Shown here in pieces: positions 12,218 through 23,343 of a stretch of 64,000 bases of DNA. The position numbers were made by a program, and so were the translations under genes. The notes under the pieces are model-generated. The model was given only the letters and a program-made list of their open reading frames with translations. It had not been told where the DNA came from and did not search any database. Source of the DNA: Rhyacichthys aspro (taxonomy: Eukaryota; Chordata; Actinopteri; Gobiiformes; Rhyacichthyidae); NCBI GenBank assembly GCA_036850595.1, contig CM072154.1:18545330-18609329 (forward strand). The letters run 5' to 3'. Each line of letters starts with the position of its first letter. The stretch's first letter is position 1.

Positions 12218-15200
12218 ATATTGTTCAAGTTAACAGCACAGACGAACAACAGAAGTCCTGCTTAAAATAAGCCAGACATGAAATATTTATAATCTTTATA
12301 AACATGTTTGAGACAGGTCTTCGGTATCTGATTCTTGAGACAGAAAAAAAAGCTTCATGATTTTCTGGTAATGTGCTAAATGACCCCGTTACATAGGTGC
12401 CTTGTGAAATGACAGTTATTAATATATGGATATATTTGGATATTTTCACATAAACAAATCTGGTTCTTGTTTCTGACTGTTGATATCTTAGCTGTTAACA
12501 TAAAATATATTTTTTCAAAGTGTTTTTTCAAAGTAAGCAGCCTCAGAGGATGTCTTTTTTCCAAGAGAAATTAACAATTGTTAATATATTCTGTGGAGTG
12601 ATTGAATGGACATTTTTAATGGCATGCTCACTCAAGATGTGAAATATCTCCTCATATGTTCTCGGGTGTGTTTATGAATGCATGTTCTTTGCATGAGAGC
12701 ACACAAACATGTGCCCATCCATTGTGTCAAGAATTAATTATTAATTGGTGCTCAGACCTGTTTACTAAACAGAAAGACGGATACGGCAGAATACAACGGA
12801 CATTTCCAGACTTCGACCTCAGTCCAAAAATATAAAGTACAGTTTGTCTTCTGTCGGCACGAAGCAAGGTTAAAAGCTATAAAGGAGAAGATGAAAAGCA
12901 TTAGAGGCCATGTCAGTGGATCATTTTATTTTACCCAGCCCAGTGGTAGTCAGCACCTTTTTTGTTGTTGTTAAAGGACATATGGCCTTTTAATCCAGAG
13001 AGGCTGATTGTTGTTTTTACAGCCCCGGAAGTGTTTCTCGATTGGGATGCATTAAATCATCACTGCGTTCGATGATGATATATAAAATGGCTAAAGGTTG
13101 TCCAACAGGGACTGCACTGTGTTTGTGGTGTCTTTTGCCGACCAAGCAGCTTCTCAAGTGTTTGTTTCATTAAAGCTAAGTATACCTTAAACAAAGCATC
13201 AATGACTTTCTGTCAGTTGTTTTAATACCAACATTTCCCACTAGTTTTTTGCCATTACACTACATTAGCTGTGTATTTGTCATTGCTAACTCCCAGCACC
13301 ATGTGTGTGTATTGTATGTTAGTGACTTGTCACAATAGGTGTCAGTCACGCTTTATGGTCGTTGAATTGCAATGTTATTCTGGATAGTGCCTTGGGCATT
13401 AAAGCCAGAGGATGATGCAAACATCTAAGTATATTGCTTCATCCATTAAAGGATTTTAATAGTTGAGTTGCTTTATTGATTTTATTTTTACAGTGATAAA
13501 TACATCACTGATTGAAGGTTTTTCACTCCAAAGATGAATTGCATTAGTCTGGCTTTTTGAAGAGTTGCTTTGCACATAGGAGGCATGAAAGCTATAAAAT
13601 CCATATATGTGACACTTAATGTGTGGATTACAAGTAGGCTACAGCACCACAGGCTTTCTACACAAGTGTTTTAAAAAGGCCCAATGAGCAATCACAAGCT
13701 GGAATCACACTGTATATTCTCAGCAGCCAACTCCTTTTCATTCTCAAGCCGTACGTATCAGTGTTTGTTCAATCACAGTGGAAGTTTTTGTACTCTGTAC
13801 TGATACTGAACACACTCTTTAGCATCATGTGTAGAGACAAAGCTTGTTAAAATAAGTTACACAAAAGGGTTTAGGTTAGAGAAAATATGTGATGTTTGAT
13901 TAAGAAAAAACACATCTTTCTTCCTTTAACAAGATTTAAATGTAACTCAGATGTGAACCCCAAACCGAGTCCTAGGTTTTATGTCCCCTCCACCACCCCA
14001 ACCCACTCTATAGTAAAGAAAAGCTCAAACCTTACTGTTTGTTAGAGATGAGCCTAAAGTGGGGTGTATCTCAAACACAGTGCTTCAAAGGGCTTGATCA
14101 CTAAATTTGACCAAACATGCTTATATCATGTATAAATGTGTACCTTTAATATGACAGCTTCTACTGCTGTTTACCTAAAAATCTCATTGAATAATTTGTT
14201 TTGTTGTACAGCTTTCAAATGTGAAGAATGACAGTTATGACGCTGGAAAACAAACTAATAAATAACCTAAATAAATATATCTAACCGTGTTCATGTGCAC
14301 ATTTTTATCTGAATTTTGGTATTTAGACGATTCTCTGTGAATGATGATATGTGACAATCAGTCACAGCAATTAGTGTTACTGTTAAGAAGCCTTTTTGTT
14401 TTCTCTCACCCATACAGAATGTCACAAATAAATCCTCACTTGCATTTGCATATTAATTGGATCTGAGACGTCAAGCATCTTTCATTAAGCAAAATGATCT
14501 GCATATTTGGAGACATAAAATAGTTTATTTCAATGTGGGGAAGAGAAGTCATTGAAAATGGACCGCATATGGGATGTAAACTTTGGCTGATCCATTAACC
14601 CTTTAGCCTCTGGCGGCAGATTGAACACAAAGCGACAACAGGCTGATAAACAATGGGATGATGTTTCTTCAGTCACACAATGCTCAGCCAAACGCACTGA
14701 AAGGAAAAACACATCATTAGTGGAAGATCTTTTTTATTAGCATTAGCAGATTTTCTAAATTGTGACATTTTCAAAGTTAATTATGTTGGCTTGTAATTTC
14801 TTTATCCATATGCTAAAGCCATTGTGACTTTTTATAACCGTATGCTACCAGAGTCACTGTAATACATGTAGGATTTTAAGGAAAAATGAGCTTGAACGCT
14901 AGTGACAGCCACTTGTCTTTGAAACATTGTTTGGCCTGTTGCTAATGACAAACCAATAGTCTGTTCAGATAAAGACAAGATCAGAAGAAAAAAGTTGTAT
15001 TTTTATTTATTTCTTTGTGTTCTTATTGAATTGAATGGGACCCATGACTATTACCTTGCTACGTAATATTTAGCATAATGTCAAGAACATACCAGCCGCA
15101 GAGTTTCACCAAATGAGAAGATACAAAATCTGTTATTCCTTCAATCAAGTCTGAATCAGCACTTTTGTTTATCTTCTTTTGGGATTAGACCCTGAGGGAA

Positions 15201-15361
15201 CCCATCCCTGTACTTATCAAAATCCCTTGTGTCATCTGCACTTGTCTTTCAAAGTTATTCTCAGTACTGTCTCTGCTAATTGCTCTTACAACTGTCTTCC
15301 CTTCAAATCACCATTTGAACATAATGTCCTATTGTTTTAACATTGTGCACTTCCGCTGATT
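12218..15361. other. Noncoding DNA with one octamer motif
   Basis: No open frame exceeds 62 codons in most of the block. A POU octamer ATTTGCAT lies at 14444-14451, followed directly by ATTAATTGG, an octamer-plus-homeodomain pairing seen in enhancers but also possible by chance. No exon or mobile element is recognised. Confidence 0.5.
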
Positions 15362-15381
15362 AAAAAAAAAAAAAAAAAAAA
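15362..15381. repeat. poly-A homopolymer
   Basis: Twenty consecutive A residues. The open frames read across it on the opposite strand contain phenylalanine runs and are artefacts of this tract. No retroposon body precedes it. Confidence 0.85.
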
Positions 15382-18267
15382 TCCTTCCTCTGTTGTTCTT
15401 CGAAAGTAAATAAAAATCCCAGGACTTTTTGAAACGGCAAACAAAGTGGACAAAGGAGAAGATGTTGTTTGTGTGAAATCTTTGCGCGTCAGACGGCAGC
15501 TGTCTTTGTTTGCCGGCCGTTCTAAAGGGACAAGTGACATTGGTTGGTTCGATACGATTAAGACGCAAGAGGCTGGTAATGGAAAGGCTGTGTATCGCAG
15601 GGTCTACATAGTTAGGGGCTAGACTTGTGAATAATTTGATTAGGTTGCAGGGGAATATATCTGGAGGATTATGTTAATGGCGGTGCCCCCATGCAGAATT
15701 CTTTTGAACTCTTTCACAACTCACATCTGCCGGGGTCGACAGCTAGACAGGACGGCTGCCTGGTTCCTCTGTGTTAGTGCAAGGTGCTTAGAGGTCATTT
15801 TCACTACAAACACACTTGTCCTGAAAGACCTCTCTATTCCACAAGAACTTCAATTTATTTTGTGTCCATGCCCATGCAATTATCATTTTCTTTGAGTCAA
15901 CAATCGCTCAGCTTAGGACAATTAGCGTTGTATACTAATTAGCCCGACTGTGTGGTTGTGTCACCTCCTGCAAGTGCTGTATATGTACACAATGGAATAG
16001 CTCAGACCTGTTTACAATATATTTACCACTATATCAGCCTCTCCCTCTGTGCTTTCTGATTATGAGATTTTTCCCCAAGCCTTATTTGGTGTATTTCTGG
16101 GTGGGGATATGTTTGTGTTGAGCACTATGGCAACCAAAGTCAAGGTGACCAAGAGCATGTTGCACACATTAGATTACCAGAATAGAGGCAGGAGACAATG
16201 CAGTCAGCACAAAATAGCATTTATCTGCAGCCTGATTGTAGGGATTTCAGAGACCATCCCTGGGCCGACGGCTGTGGATTTATTGCCTCGGTGAGTTTGA
16301 CCACTGCTCTGTACTAAACACCTCTTTGTACATTGGTAAAGTGGCACATAGTGTATTTCTGGGCACAGTCCACATGTGACTGCTTTATGACTTTATGCAC
16401 TGCACTTGTTCGGCTCATTGTTGTTTTTGATCTGTGTAATAATCCAGTAGAGACATTTAGGGGCATTGCTAAACAGGCATTAGTGTTGCAATAGTCAGAA
16501 AACAACTTTAGAAAATGCCAATTGCTTTAGCTAAGTTAAGTCAAGATACAGTACAATAATCAGGGGTGTTACCATGTTGCTTCTCTGGTGTATTTGCAGA
16601 ATAATTGTGGAGGTGGCATGTCTAAACTGCCAACTCATGAATAATTGGTGATAACAGCTGTCAATCAGACTTTTTGTATTTGTCTTTCTGTGATTGAACA
16701 GAGGGAAGAGTTATATATACTGTAAATGTTTTTTTGTTTTTTTTTAATTGAAGTAAGCTAGCAGGATAGTGTTTATTGACTGAATAGCCAAATATATACA
16801 GTGTCTAATGCTGATGCTGCAGATAAAGCATAATGTGAAATTGCAGAGGTATTTTTGCTTCAAGACATGCTATGACCAAACCAGTATAAATTCTAGATTT
16901 ATATGATAACTACACAATTTGGGACATACTGTATTTGCCCTCACAAGCTTCAAAACGTATCCTTATTTGCTCTTGTTTAAAGCCAGATAAAAGAACAATT
17001 CTATCACTTCAACCGCACTGTATTTAATTTAAAAGTCTGCTAAGTAACTTTATTATAAGTGTGGCTGTGTATTTGAAATAAAATACTCCAATATTAACAG
17101 CTGGTAAAAGTCTGGCAGACAGCGCACGTTCGTACGACTCCTGCTTGCTTGTGCGGTGCGGCCTCGTGTGTATGTTCGAGCCTTCAGAGATGAAGTGTTT
17201 GGGGCTGCTGTGCAGAAACAGAGGCTCTAGTGCCAACACAGTAAAAACTTAATCACTTTGGCAGGCCGTGTAGTTGTGGGATTGAGTCTCACTCGACAAA
17301 ACATGAAAAAGAAAACAAGCAGATTTTTTACAGTGCTTAAGCTGCTGGTTTATTGAAACTTCCTTCCACATGTGAACCCCCCTACTGTGATGGACATGTG
17401 AAATATGGAGAATGTCTGATGTGTGCTCGCAGCGCGTAGTCACTTTTCCGTTTTAGAAAGCTCGAGTCCTAAAATATTGACCAAAAATAAGCCTGTCAAA
17501 CCTCCCACTTCCTTTCTTTGAGATGTTTTTTTATACTCACTGGAATGTATGCAGTAAGGGCAGTAAGCGGTTCCTACACTAACAGGAAGGATGATACGAG
17601 GACATACTGTAATTATGCTCAATGATACAGATTTGTCCCAGTTTTTACTTGTGAAACTTGAGCAATCAGTTTAGGAATCCCAAAGAATCCTCTTTTGTGG
17701 TTGTCATGTGCTATTGAAAGAGCCTGCTTTGCCTCGGCTTGTGACCACTTGTTGAAGGGGTTGGGAGTGATTTAAGGAGGGCAGCTGGATAACAGAGATT
17801 TTATTTATCTATTCTGAGAGGCCTTTATTTTTGCAAGCACTACTCAGCCTGCAGTTGTTGCTTTCATGGCTTTGTGGTGGATTTAGTGAATTGTGTGAAA
17901 TTGTGTGACTAAAGGGAGGGACAGCTGAGGGGGAATGAGGCAAAAAGTGGGAAAATGAAAAAATGCCACAGAAATCACACAGAGAACAATGTAAACAATT
18001 GTGAATGCTGTTGTTGAAACGCCAAAGGCTGATTTATGGCTTTGAACAAGAACATTAAGGAGGGAAAGTATGGGATTTCTGTAAGATACATGATTACTTT
18101 ATGGTGCATACTTTTTAGGTATTACTCATGACATCTTCCTTATTTAAAATATATAAAACCTTTACTCTATAGCCACATTCTTTCTTTAATGCAGACAATA
18201 AACACTAGTAAAGCCTGCATGTAATTGAATGTATTTTTATTAATCATTCTTCTAAGATTATTATTTA
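15382..18267. other. Noncoding DNA, nothing firm
   Basis: A CG-containing patch at about 15480-15560 and GC-richer sequence at 17110-17220 are the only compositional changes. A donor-like CTCG|GTGAGT occurs at about 16290 at the end of a short open frame, but no matching acceptor stands out upstream. No transposon or RNA gene is recognised. Confidence 0.5.
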
Positions 18268-18432
18268 TTTTTGGGCTTTTTTGATGCATACAGTGTAGAC
18301 AGACAGGAAACAGAGTGGGAAGGCGGGTAATTACTATTATTAGTGTTATTATTGAGCCTATTACCCAAGAATCAAACCGGGGTCGTCCAGTTATGTGGTA
18401 TTTGCTCTACCTGGTGCGCAACAGAGGCATCC
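18268..18432 (-). mobile_element. tRNA-derived SINE (teleost type), copy 2
   Basis: On the minus strand the element begins with a GATGCCTCTGTTGCGC head and has a B box GGTTTGATTCT at plus coordinates 18368-18378. It then passes through a body with an inserted-looking ATT/ATA-rich stretch (about 18331-18355), and ends with TTTCCTGTCTGTCTACACTG and a GCATCAAAAAAGCCCAAAAA tail. Head words (GCATACCA versus AATACCAC), the GACCCcgGTTTGATTC core and the tail agree with the copy at 5194-5351, so both are members of one family. The A box is degraded. The copy is presumably inactive. Confidence 0.72.
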
Positions 18433-18568
18433 CATTAATCAGTCCTTTTCTGTGTGTTTTGTGCTTTAACATATTGCTCTTAATGTTAATTTAACAGGCA
18501 GCAGAACTCTGAATTACAGCCTGCTCCTGTAGGTCATGTGACTATAGGAGCGCCGCGGTTGCTCACTA

Positions 18569-18581
18569 CTCCATCTAGTGG
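18569..18581 (-). promoter_or_regulatory. CTCF-like site
   Basis: The minus strand reads CCACTAGATGGAG, which fits the CTCF core CCASYAGRKGGCR except for A in place of the usual C after GG. It lies in a small CpG-containing patch (GGAGCGCCGCGG) about 140 bases beyond a SINE. CTCF sites mark loop anchors and insulators. However, 'ccatctagtggt' words also belong to teleost mobile elements, so this may be a repeat relic. Occupancy cannot be judged from sequence. Confidence 0.35.
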
Positions 18582-21500
18582 TTTAGGGCATGAATTGCTG
18601 GAAGAATAATGGGAACATTGCTGTAAATAAAAGTGATGCAAACTAAAGTAAAATAAGTGAGAGGATTACTTACTAACAAAACACAGTGACTACATCTATG
18701 TGTTCTTACAAATAATTAAATCCATACTTTGAAAGTCAAATGTTACTCTAGTGTAAGTAAGTAAACTCTCCTGGGTTTCATGTTGCATTCACTGCTTGAA
18801 TCTGATACTTGTTTATTGAGAAAGACTTATATACACAAAGTTAGCCAATCCATGATAAATAGACATCTTCAAATATCAATTAGAAATGTTATTATTCCTT
18901 GTATCTTGCATTTGGAAAACACCAATTTCACAGAGATTGAGTTCAGGGTTTAATATTAAGGTTACAAAGGCTGGAAACTCTGACATGAAAAAGTTAAGTA
19001 TATTTTCCCACATCACATTGAAGACGTGTATATTAAGTTTTGTGATGGCACCAGAAACTTTTAACGTACTCCAGTTTATTCACCAGTGTTTCCCACAGCT
19101 TTATGAAGCCTCTGCTGGCATCTGAATATGTGATTGTTCTTTTCCGCTACGTGTGTGAGGATAGATACAGAGGCATTATTACCCAGGAGAGGTCAGGGGT
19201 CAAGCATTAAGCAAGCTGCCTGCCCGGATCCCTGCATCAGAGATTTCACTGCGCTGGCCCAGGAAATACTCTGGTGTCTTGTCGAAATAATCAAGAAGTC
19301 CTTGAGCGTACAAATATGAAAACTGATAAATAAACACAAGAGACTGAGATTAAGAGGAAGTATGACTGCGAGGGGCCGCTGAGCCAAAGTGAAGATTTCT
19401 TCCTCTTAATTATAGATGTTTACAGGGTCTAGCTTCAGGAACAGGAATACCCGCTTGGGTCTATTCTGTTACCTTTACGCTCATTTTCAGTGTTTCAAAA
19501 CAATGTTATTTGACCTTCTGCATAGGAACAGTTTGTTTTAACCTCATTCCTAAAATGCAGGAAAACAATGGAACAGGCCGGGGTAGGAAGTCACATCTCG
19601 CCATATCAAAAACAGATTAGAGGCTGAAGAAAAGGCCAGATACATGCCTGAAATGTGTGAAAAACAAGTACGTGGTGAGTGGAAAATATAAGCAATCTTG
19701 CGCGGTTTACAGAGATGGTATGACAAGGATTTTTTTGCTGTTACTTTTATTTATTGCAATCTGAAAAGGGTTTTATATAATAGTTTAACATAAGGGTTAA
19801 AAAATAATAGTCTACACAGAAGGCAGACGATGTCATTGTGTTGTATTACAGAGATACACAGTGCTAAACGGGCTTTTCATACAAACCCGTCTTTGCAGTG
19901 ATAAAATGATTCTGTTGTATCTTGGCTATTCCTTAACACAGCCTGGCATTCTCACTCAACAAAAATGCATTATTCTGTCTGCTGCCTTGTCGGGTGAACT
20001 GTGCAGACGGCAAGATCATGATGCTGGTGTTAGCCCAGAAAGCTATTTGCTGCTGGTTACACACAGCAAGTAGAACAAAAAAAAGACAAAATACTGTATA
20101 TTTCTGCTTCAAAAACTTGAGTAAGACAATATTTTACCATCAGGATTATTTACATAGACCCATACTGAGTTTGTATATATTGTGAATAATGAGTGTAGCA
20201 GTATCCAAGTAAATGCATATACTTTTGATTAAGCTAGTGATCAGCATTTTAGTTTTTGCATCTTGTAAGCAGCTCCTAAATTTGTGTTTGAAGGAGAAAG
20301 GTCCCATGTAACCAACTTACTACATATTTTACATTTAGCACTTTATATGGTCACTACTGATGCTTTATTTAGACTATCACTGTTCTTATGGTATTCAATT
20401 CACATCTAGTTACTTTAATCTTTTAAACTTCTCCTCTGTGAGTGTTTCTTTTTGCTAGAATCTCTACAGAGGAACAAACACAGAGTGAGCATTATCATCT
20501 TACTCAAAATAACCTAGATTTCAGCCACTGCCTTATTAGGGCACGAATCCACAATGGGAAGGAAGTTCACAAAAATTTATTGACAGGCAGTGTTCCTTTG
20601 CGTCAAGGCACAGGACAACATAACCTAAGATAGTGTTTTTGGCTGCGGGCTTTGCTTTGAGAAGTGTTAGAAAAAGGTTCAGTGCTGTGCTGCTGTGCTG
20701 TGGATTACTTGTATCACTCAAGGTGCAGTTTGAAAAGTGTGTGAGAAATCTTACAGTATGTCATTGCCACAGGGTACATCACCTGTCACAATAATTGAAT
20801 AACTGTAATCACCAGTGAAGCACCATATTGAGGTTTTTCACACCTTAATGTCATATATGAGGTTATTATGGTAAAAAATTGCTGTCTGCTCATATCATTG
20901 TCTTGCTGCAGGATTGTCATTACATTAAAGTGCACATACATGAAGAGTTTTTGCATTTTGAGACTTATTTACTACTACAACAAAATATGTACAAAAAAAA
21001 ATCAAAGACTTAGAAGAGACCTAACCTGCTTAGCTAACAAACATCCAGATGGCTATAGAGTTAGAGCTATAGCTTACCCACTAGATAGTTTTCACCTGCT
21101 CTGTCATTGTTAATAAGACTGTGAACATGCCTCTTTGGTGAGTTTATACTTTTGACTGGACTAATAGTGACAGGATAACACAAAATGTCTTCTCTGTTGC
21201 AAAGCAGAGCCATGTTACTGATTGACTGTACTTTTTAACTGCAATGTCTGTTTAAATATTGAGCCACTTTGTATTTTATCAAATATATATCACTTACTTG
21301 TCCTTGAAACTTTACACTCTAGTCAAAAAAGTGAGTTCAACAAGTGTGCATTAATAAGTGAATGTGTATTATTGGACTCACTTTGTTAGAGTGCAGGCCT
21401 GCAGCATGCCTCTCTTGTTTTTGTTCTATTTTTGACCTGATTGTGTCCTTGAAAAGGACAAGAAAACTGACAGTGTGCCGGTGCATGTGTGCATGTGCTT

Positions 21501-21925
21501 GTGAGGCAGCAGATAGGGAGGGGTATGGCGTCACAAGTGCTCCAGTTTAGGAAAAGTGACACTTTGCCTTGAAAGACTCTTCGAGCCAGTTAGATAAGGA
21601 ATTTAGTGGCTTTATCACAAATGCCACTATTTAATTTAAAAGGGTGAGGCACTTAGGATCTGGCACCAGGCTTTCAGTCTAGTGATAAATTTGCAAGAAA
21701 GTGGAAAAGATTGGAGCCTGAGGGCAGATTAGCAGGATACAAATATAGAAGTGACATTATAGTGGGTATTAGTCAGGTGCTTCTCTAAACAAGTGGCTGT
21801 GTCCTGATAGGCCTGAGAATGGGGCCGGACTGCTGGCTGGGAGGCAAGCTTTCTGTGGGAACGCTGCAGTAAAGGAGCAAGGCATAGTTATTAGAAAACT
21901 TCTGAAGTTTAATAAGCAGTTTTTC
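18582..21925. other. Noncoding DNA, nothing recognised
   Basis: Open frames are all under about 81 codons and mutually overlapping. No splice-bounded exon, transposon end or CpG cluster is visible. Confidence 0.55.
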
Positions 21926-21971
21926 AAAGGATTATTGTATTGTATTAATACAATTTTATATAATAATCTTT
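21926..21971. repeat. 46-bp imperfect palindrome
   Basis: The segment begins AAAGGATTATTGTATTG and ends TATATAATAATCTTT, which are near reverse complements. Its core ATTGTATTAATACAAT (21939-21954) is a perfect 16-base palindrome. It could extrude as a hairpin, or be the remains of a very short palindromic transposon. It is AT-rich, so chance is not excluded. Confidence 0.55.
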
Positions 21972-22554
21972 CTGTATTACTAGGGGTCTATCTTCTGTTG
22001 GTGGTGGTTCGGTATAATTGTTACGTTTTGACACATGGAGAGGACAGATAAATCACCAAAAACAGTCCTCTTACATTGCAGGCTCTTTGTAAAAGTATAA
22101 ACTACATGACTTACATAATATTATGAAATGATTCAAATCATGATTATCCACACAATTTAATTGTGTTTTTTAATTTGTAAAAAATGTGAATGAAACTGAC
22201 TTTGGTTTGTGTTTTTCATTTATCTTATTCCTCTTATGCCTTAATTTACCATCCGTTCTGAAAACTAGTGCTGCCAATTATTTGGCACAGTTAACAGTCA
22301 AATACTTACAAACAAGACTTAAACCCCTCATATTGTAATATTATTGCCATCAAACACATGAGCAGAAAAGTTCAAAAAGTTAAACTTCAGTTTAATTGAA
22401 AAGTCAACAGGCAGAATGGGAAATTTCATGCTTTTCTTTTTCTCGTATAAACATTGGATATATTTTCCTGTGTGTACATGTTAACACAAGTTTCTCCATT
22501 TATCTCATGTCTTGATGTAATGCCCTATACTTACATGCTCCCCGTTTTTCCACA
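21972..22554. other. Noncoding DNA, nothing recognised
   Basis: AT-rich sequence without recognisable elements. It leads into the pyrimidine-rich tract described with the exon candidate that follows. Confidence 0.5.
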
Positions 22555-22650
22555 GCCCTCTCTTGTTACTGAATCTCTCTCTTTCCCATTTGTCCCCTCG
22601 TGTTTTCTTCCTCTCACCCCTCCTTTTTTCCTCTGTTTCTTTTGCAACAG

Positions 22651-22745
22651 TTGGTGTGTGTTCGTCTTGGCAGCGCTCCACAGCGTGTTTGATGTGGTTT
22701 CCAGAAGTCCTGAACTGCAGTCCCTGGCCACTCTTTCTGTCATCG
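22651..22745 (+). other. Candidate internal exon (unidentified transcript)
   Basis: A pyrimidine-rich tract of nearly 100 bases (about 22555-22645, mostly CT, no internal AG near the end) runs into TTTTGCAACAG at 22640-22650, a near-ideal 3' splice site. After 95 bases the sequence ATCG|GTAGAC gives a modest donor at 22745/22746. The 95-base interior has visibly higher GC than its surroundings. Two phases stay open through it, one giving residues such as WCVFVLAALHSVFDVVSRSP, while the third hits TGA. I do not recognise the peptide. A coding exon, a 5' UTR exon or a long noncoding RNA exon would all fit, and the donor is the weak point. Confidence 0.3.
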
Positions 22746-23306
22746 GTAGACCTGCTGTCTCTTTAGCCTCCATTGACTCCTTTTAACCTCCTCCTACCGT
22801 CCTCACATTCAGGCAGCTGCTTTCTGTCCCGCTGCACATTTCTGCATGGAAATGATCTAATTCACATTATTTGGTAGTAAACTGGACTTTGCTTGCGGGC
22901 TGCATACAAAACACACTTTTACTGTTAGAGGTTTTATAAAGCACACACTAAACCTTAAAACCAGTCCACATGCCCCCATTACTACTCAAGCTACTCAAAT
23001 TAACTGCACCAATGCCACTGTCACTACAAGACACTAACAATTTAAAATTATTTTGTGGTTATGTTAAGTTTATCTTAATCAATCTTTAGAGGGTTTTTGT
23101 TTAATCTGCAAAGTAGGTATGATAAGTTAACCCAATTAATGCATTAATCAGAACATAACTCTCCCTAAAAAGCTGTGACCAGACATTTTTTAACATTAAT
23201 GAATAAAGAAAGAATGAATACAACAATCATAACACTGAGATAGTCTGGTAGATTTTGACCAGATCTTTTAAATGAAGCAAACCTAATGGATAATGCAGTA
23301 ACACCC
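22746..23306. other. Noncoding DNA, nothing recognised
   Basis: This is the flank 3' of the exon candidate. It is AT-rich beyond 22850 and no mobile element or second exon is evident. Confidence 0.5.
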
Positions 23307-23343
23307 CTCACCTGTAGGGGCACAGGATCAACCTATAGGTGAG
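23307..23343 (+). repeat. Hairpin-forming inverted repeat
   Basis: CTCACCTGTAGG (23307-23318) pairs with CCTATAGGTGAG (23332-23343) over 12 positions with one G-U wobble on the transcribed plus strand, around a 13-base loop. It is a better mix of bases than the AT palindromes elsewhere. The stem is too short for a typical microRNA precursor and no known microRNA seed is recognised. Confidence 0.5.

Noticed and set aside
16049..16294. Open frame ending at a donor-like CTCG|GTGAGT
   Set aside because: No strong acceptor or promoter precedes it and the peptide is unrecognised. A lone donor word is common by chance.
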